The notes under the pieces were generated by a model. That model did not search any database. It was given only the letters and a program-made list of their open reading frames with translations, and was not told where the DNA came from. A stretch of 9,946 nucleotides of DNA from assembly GCA_016649775.1 (NCBI GenBank), contig JAENWY010000062.1, positions 1-9,946 of the forward strand, written 5' to 3'. Position 1 is the stretch's first letter. Each line of letters opens with the position of its first letter. Origin of the DNA: Spirochaetaceae bacterium (GTDB lineage Bacteria; Spirochaetota; Spirochaetia; Sphaerochaetales; Sphaerochaetaceae). Below, piece by piece: positions 7,196-9,946 of this stretch. The position numbers and the translations under genes were made by a program.

Positions 7196-7200
7196 CTCCC
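7196..7200 (-). promoter_or_regulatory. Ribosome binding site deciding the repressor start
   Basis: GGGAG is followed by ATTA, TTG and ATG on the minus strand. The spacing is 4 nt to the TTG and 7 nt to the ATG, which favours the ATG at 7188. Confidence 0.65.
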
Positions 7201-7222
7201 TAATAGATAATATATTTACACT

Positions 7223-7240
7223 AATATTTATACGTGTCAA
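7223..7240. promoter_or_regulatory. Operator O2, upstream of the repressor gene
   Basis: The 18 bases here match operator O1 in 17 positions; the core is TTTATACGTGTCAA (7227-7240). The site is centred between 7233 and 7234, about 45 bp before the repressor ATG, where a start of transcription or -35 element is expected (a TTGACA lies inside it at 7240-7235 on the minus strand). It supports autoregulation of the repressor. Confidence 0.75.
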
Positions 7241-7324
7241 CAAAAATTTATTTTTTTTCTATATTAATAAAAAAATAGCAAAAATAATAGAATTTTAACT
7301 ATTTTTACTATTCATTTGTTGTTG

Positions 7325-7338
7325 TTTATACGTATCAA
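7325..7338. promoter_or_regulatory. Operator O3, distal site
   Basis: TTTATACGTATCAA matches O2 in 13 of 14 bases and O1 in 12 of 14. Its centre is 98 bp from the O2 centre, a spacing that would allow a repression loop like the one between lac O1 and O3. It also lies about 60 bp past the stop of the upstream carrier gene. The rest of the 7192-7399 gap is AT-rich, with only A/T-only stems and no clear terminator. Confidence 0.65.
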
Positions 7339-7399
7339 TACAGTTTCATCGATTATATTTCAATTAATTTAACTATAAATTAAATTATTAGTATATTTA

Positions 7400-8710
7400 T
7401 CACTTCAAACTTTTTTTACCTATAAGTCCCATCTTTTGTACAAAATAGCCAAAGACTAAAGCTAATATTCCAGGAACAACCCATACTAGTCCAACGTTAT
7501 TTAGAGGGAAAGCATTGAATAAATCTTGGATATTGAAGAATCCTAAAACAACGGGAATTACGCTAAATAAAGCAACTATAAAGATCATCAATTTTCTAGC
7601 ATAGAAAAAGTTTGGATTAGTATCTAAATTAAATAGACCTATTACTATTAATGATATCGATAAAGGATATATTGCATTTAAGATAGGAATTGAAAATTTT
7701 AAAATAGTATTTAATCCTGCATTAGAGATAATAGCACTTGATAGAGCAAATACAATAACCCATTTTTTGTAAGATACTTTAGGTATTATTAAATGAAAAT
7801 AATTACTACAACAACTAATTAAAGCTGTACAAGTATTAAAACAAGCAAGTACAAAAACTACAGCTAATATAATCATTCCAACTAAACCAAAGTTTGCTTT
7901 AACAGCATAGGTAAGTATTTCAGTACCATTAGTAGCCTCTTTTAATGGTGAAACCATTCCAATTAAACCTAGAGCTAAATATATAAATGCTAACAAAATA
8001 CTAGCTATTATTGAAGATTTTAAAGTTACTCTTTTCTTTTCATCAAAATTTTTAAATCCGTTGGATTCAATGTTTACTACAAATATGATGCCAAAATTTA
8101 ATGCAGCTATTGTATCCATTGTTTGATAGCCATCAAGAAAGGCGGTTAAAAAAACATTACTTTGATATCTTGAGCTTATTATAGCAGTAGATGCCTCTAC
8201 ACCATTAAAGATAGTTGCAAAGAAAATAACAATGATTAATAATATCAATATAGGTGCCGTTATTTTCCCTAAAAAAGTTGATAATTTATCTGGCTTAAAA
8301 GCTATAAAAGCAGATAAACTGAAAAAAAATATTGAATATAATATTATATAAAATTGAATATGATTTTGCGCTATAAAAGGTTGTATTGCTATAGCAAATG
8401 AAACACTACTTGTTCTTGGTATAGCTAATAAGGGCCCAATGGCTATATAAATCAAGAAAGTTATTAATGAGGCAAACCATGGAGAGATGCTATTGCCGAG
8501 ATTGATTAAGCCCTTTCTTTTAACAATTACATTAATGCCAAGCATTGGAAGTAAAATTGCTGTGACAGAAAAGCCAATAAAGGCTGGTATAAAAAGAGAT
8601 CTTGATTCAAAACCAAGATATGATGGAAATATTAAATTCCCTGCGCCAAAAAACATTGCAAATAATGTTATTCCTAATATTAATGTTATTTTATTAAAGT
8701 TTGATTTCAA
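7400..8710 (-). CDS. brnQ: Branched-chain amino acid carrier, LIVCS family (BrnQ)
   Basis: This 436-residue polytopic membrane protein should import leucine, isoleucine and valine together with a cation. Family marks are FGAGNLIFP at 21-29, GPLLAIPRTSS at 92-102 and NFGIIFVVNIE in the middle; hydrophobic segments cover nearly the whole length, fitting the usual 12 helices. Length is normal for the family. The start is a TTG: an in-frame TAG lies three codons upstream, no nearby in-frame ATG fits, and AAAAGGGG ends 9 nt before the TTG. It runs in the same direction as the repressor gene, but 208 nt of AT-rich DNA and two operators separate them, so it is probably a separate unit with no functional tie to the sulfatase locus. 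A TTG start may keep expression of this carrier low. Confidence 0.93.
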   Translation of the reverse strand: MKSNFNKITLILGITLFAMFFGAGNLIFPSYLGFESRSLFIPAFIGFSVTAILLPMLGINVIVKRKGLINLGNSISPWFASLITFLIYIAIGPLLAIPRTSSVSFAIAIQPFIAQNHIQFYIILYSIFFFSLSAFIAFKPDKLSTFLGKITAPILILLIIVIFFATIFNGVEASTAIISSRYQSNVFLTAFLDGYQTMDTIAALNFGIIFVVNIESNGFKNFDEKKRVTLKSSIIASILLAFIYLALGLIGMVSPLKEATNGTEILTYAVKANFGLVGMIILAVVFVLACFNTCTALISCCSNYFHLIIPKVSYKKWVIVFALSSAIISNAGLNTILKFSIPILNAIYPLSISLIVIGLFNLDTNPNFFYARKLMIFIVALFSVIPVVLGFFNIQDLFNAFPLNNVGLVWVVPGILALVFGYFVQKMGLIGKKSLK

Positions 8711-8719
8711 AACAAACTA

Positions 8720-8727
8720 CCCCTTTT
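8720..8727 (-). promoter_or_regulatory. Ribosome binding site deciding the TTG start of brnQ
   Basis: AAAAGGGG on the minus strand ends 9 nt before the TTG at 8710. The in-frame TAG at 8719-8717 lies between this site and the TTG, so no longer protein is possible. Confidence 0.7.
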
Positions 8728-9080
8728 ACCTATTTTAGATAAATATTTTTTCAATTAATCTATGCTATAATATAATTAATACATTTATTTTGGCTATAGT
8801 TAATCAAACAATTAGTCATTTTAGAATCGAGTTAATCAATAAGGAAAAATGAAATAGAGAAAAGAATTCCAAGTTTCTACTTGAGATATATAGATATAAT
8901 AACCTCCACGAAAAATAATAAGAATTTTGATTTAATTTAAAAATTAAAATTTATCAAAAAATCTTTTATATGTTTCCATTTGTTATTTATTTTTTTTTAT
9001 TTATATGTAAAATAATAACTATAATTATCATTAATAATAATTAACATATGAAAAGACATAATATTTTTAAATAAACTTTC
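8728..9080. promoter_or_regulatory. Divergent intergenic region between brnQ and the acetyltransferase gene
   Basis: This gene-free, strongly AT-rich region must hold both outward promoters. On the plus strand there is a perfect extended -10, TGCTATAAT (8763-8771), without a recognisable -35, about 325 bp before the acetyltransferase start. A closer TATAAT lies at 9020-9025 and another at 8895-8900. A 10-bp direct repeat AGTTAATCAA occurs at 8798-8807 and 8830-8839, 32 bp apart (about three helical turns). A small stem CAAGT-ttct-ACTTG lies at 8870-8883. No clear minus-strand promoter for brnQ stands out. None of these sites has a recognised regulator. Confidence 0.4.
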
Positions 9081-9085
9081 AGGGG
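9081..9085 (+). promoter_or_regulatory. Ribosome binding site of the acetyltransferase gene
   Basis: AGGGG lies 9 nt before the ATG at 9095 and supports that start. Confidence 0.6.
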
Positions 9086-9094
9086 ATATACCAC

Positions 9095-9700
9095 ATGAAT
9101 AAGCTATCTATAAGACTTATGAAAATTACTGATGCTCCAACAATTCTTTCAATATATAAACCTTATATAGAAGAAACCTCTATAACTTTTGAATGCACTA
9201 CACCTACTCTAAAAGATTTTACTCAACGTATTAAAAATATCTCATCTTTTTACCCTTATCTTGTTTATGAATTTAATAACAAGGTTATAGGGTATGCTTA
9301 TGCTGGAAAGATAAGGGAAAGAGAAGCCTATCAATGGGATGCGGAATTATCAATTTATTTAGATAATCAATATTTACATAAAGGCATTGGTAAAATTCTA
9401 TATATGGCTCTTCTTGATATATTAAAATTGCAAAATATTTATAATGTTTATGGTGTTATAACTCAACCAAATGAAAGAAGCGTAAAGCTTCATGAAGATT
9501 TGGGATTTAATAAGCTTGGAGTTTTTCATAACACTGGTTATAAATTTAATTCATGGCATGATGTTATTTGGTTAGAGAAAAAGATAAATGATTTTATTAT
9601 TCCTCCAAAACCTTTAAAAGCTATTGGTGAAATTGATGAAAAAGGTCTCACGGAGATACTCTCTAAATATAATGCTAAATTAGGTTCATTTACCTTATAA
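9095..9700 (+). CDS. GNAT N-acetyltransferase, phosphinothricin acetyltransferase-like
   Basis: This 201-residue cytoplasmic enzyme is predicted to move the acetyl group of acetyl-CoA to the amino group of a small molecule. It follows the Pat/MnaT pattern along its length: IRLMKITDAPTILSIY at 6-21, TFE at 31-33, GYAYAGKIRERE at 66-77, the acceptor-side E84 in AELSIYL, the acetyl-CoA loop HKGIGKILY (95-103), NERSVKLHEDLGF at 126-138, and GYKFNSWHDVIWLEK at 148-162. In this family such enzymes acetylate phosphinothricin, methionine sulfoximine or sulfone, or plain amino acids; true herbicide resistance cannot be concluded. About 38 residues follow the usual end of the fold (163-201, starting NDFIIPPKPL). 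It is transcribed away from brnQ and stands alone. Confidence 0.9.
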   Translation: MNKLSIRLMKITDAPTILSIYKPYIEETSITFECTTPTLKDFTQRIKNISSFYPYLVYEFNNKVIGYAYAGKIREREAYQWDAELSIYLDNQYLHKGIGKILYMALLDILKLQNIYNVYGVITQPNERSVKLHEDLGFNKLGVFHNTGYKFNSWHDVIWLEKKINDFIIPPKPLKAIGEIDEKGLTEILSKYNAKLGSFTL

Positions 9701-9946
9701 TAATTAACTCATGATATTTCTTGGCAATATATATCAACAAAGGTAATTTTTACTTCAAATCAAAAGAGATGATTTGATAAATTTGAAAACAGTCGTTAAT
9801 TTTTGCAATTTAATCATTGATTATTATCCTTTATTCAATTTGTAAATCTACAAAAGACGATAATCAATGACTTTTATCAATAATAAATCAATGTTCACAA
9901 CTTAAGCTCATTACGCATGTTTCTGAGGATAGATATCCTACATTAA
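9701..9946. repeat. Gene-free tail with several inverted repeats
   Basis: No credible coding region is seen. A stem TCAAATC (9755-9761) / GATTTGA (9771-9777) lies 55 nt after the acetyltransferase stop, competing with TTCAAAT (9754-9760) / ATTTGAA (9781-9787); neither has a T-run, so it is at best a weak terminator. A perfect 11-bp inverted repeat TCATTGATTAT (9814-9824) / ATAATCAATGA (9860-9870) encloses a second stem TTTGTA (9839-9844) / TACAAA (9849-9854). A related AATAAATCAATG follows at about 9883-9894. AGGATA-ga-TATCCT lies at 9926-9939, near the edge. Confidence 0.5.

Noticed and set aside
7266..7310. Stem of AAAAATAG and CTATTTTT arms as a brnQ terminator
   Set aside because: The pairing is almost entirely A-T with a long loop, so it would be unstable; left as unexplained AT-rich spacer.
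8841..8857. AAGG followed by ATG-AAA-TAG, a two-codon minimal frame
   Set aside because: The spacing is short and AT-rich sequence makes such a match easy by chance; nothing downstream suggests a leader-peptide attenuator.
8903..8907. GGAGG on the minus strand resembling a strong ribosome binding site
   Set aside because: No ATG, GTG or TTG lies within a usable distance, and no coding frame follows.
9012..9030. Fur-box-like sequence before the acetyltransferase gene
   Set aside because: Only about 13 of 19 positions fit the consensus, which is itself mostly A and T; in this composition that is not significant, and neither neighbour is an iron gene.
1..9946. CRISPR arrays, tRNA or rRNA genes, insertion sequences, transposases
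   Set aside because: No regularly spaced repeats, no cloverleaf or rRNA-like segments and no transposase-like protein were seen.

Overview
The window is AT-rich (about 30% G+C by eye), with short intergenic spaces and canonical GGAGG-type ribosome binding sites. The solute-binding protein has a cleavable Sec signal ending in VFA-QGSKE and no lipobox cysteine, which points to a periplasm and so a diderm bacterium. The low G+C, the AQGSKE-type signal end and the gene content would suit an anaerobic, gut-type spirochaete or a fusobacterium. No marker gene settles this, so the assignment is tentative.

Most of the window (about 336 to 7338) is one regulated locus on the minus strand. In transcription order it holds a LacI-family repressor, a periplasmic binding protein of the nitrate/sulfonate/taurine (NitT/TauT) class, two different inner-membrane permeases, two different ATPases, a type I sulfatase, and a rho-independent terminator about 30 nt past the sulfatase stop. 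The last five genes are packed with gaps of -1 to 8 nt. A perfect 8-bp hairpin sits between the binding-protein gene and the first permease gene. The simplest reading is that a small sulfated or sulfonated compound is captured in the periplasm, imported by a heteromeric ABC importer, and desulfated in the cytoplasm, since the sulfatase has no signal peptide. Three near-identical operator-like palindromes around TTTAYACGTRTCAA flank the repressor gene and the operon promoter, indicating local and autogenous control.

The most unusual point is the ATPase pair. One subunit (2655-3413) has a changed Walker A glycine and lacks the H-switch histidine but keeps a perfect LSGGM signature. The other (1900-2646) has intact Walker A and H-switch but a broken signature, LSISM. 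In a head-to-tail heterodimer these changes fall together, predicting one fully consensus ATP site and one fully degenerate site. That asymmetry is well known in heterodimeric ABC exporters but is not the textbook picture for importers of this class.

Upstream of the repressor, on the same strand, is a BrnQ-type branched-chain amino acid carrier with a TTG start. A 384-nt AT-rich gap separates it from a divergently transcribed phosphinothricin-acetyltransferase-like GNAT enzyme on the plus strand. The two ends of the window (1-335 and 9701-9946) hold no convincing gene. They do hold inverted repeats, and at the left end a terminator and a possible small minus-strand transcription unit.
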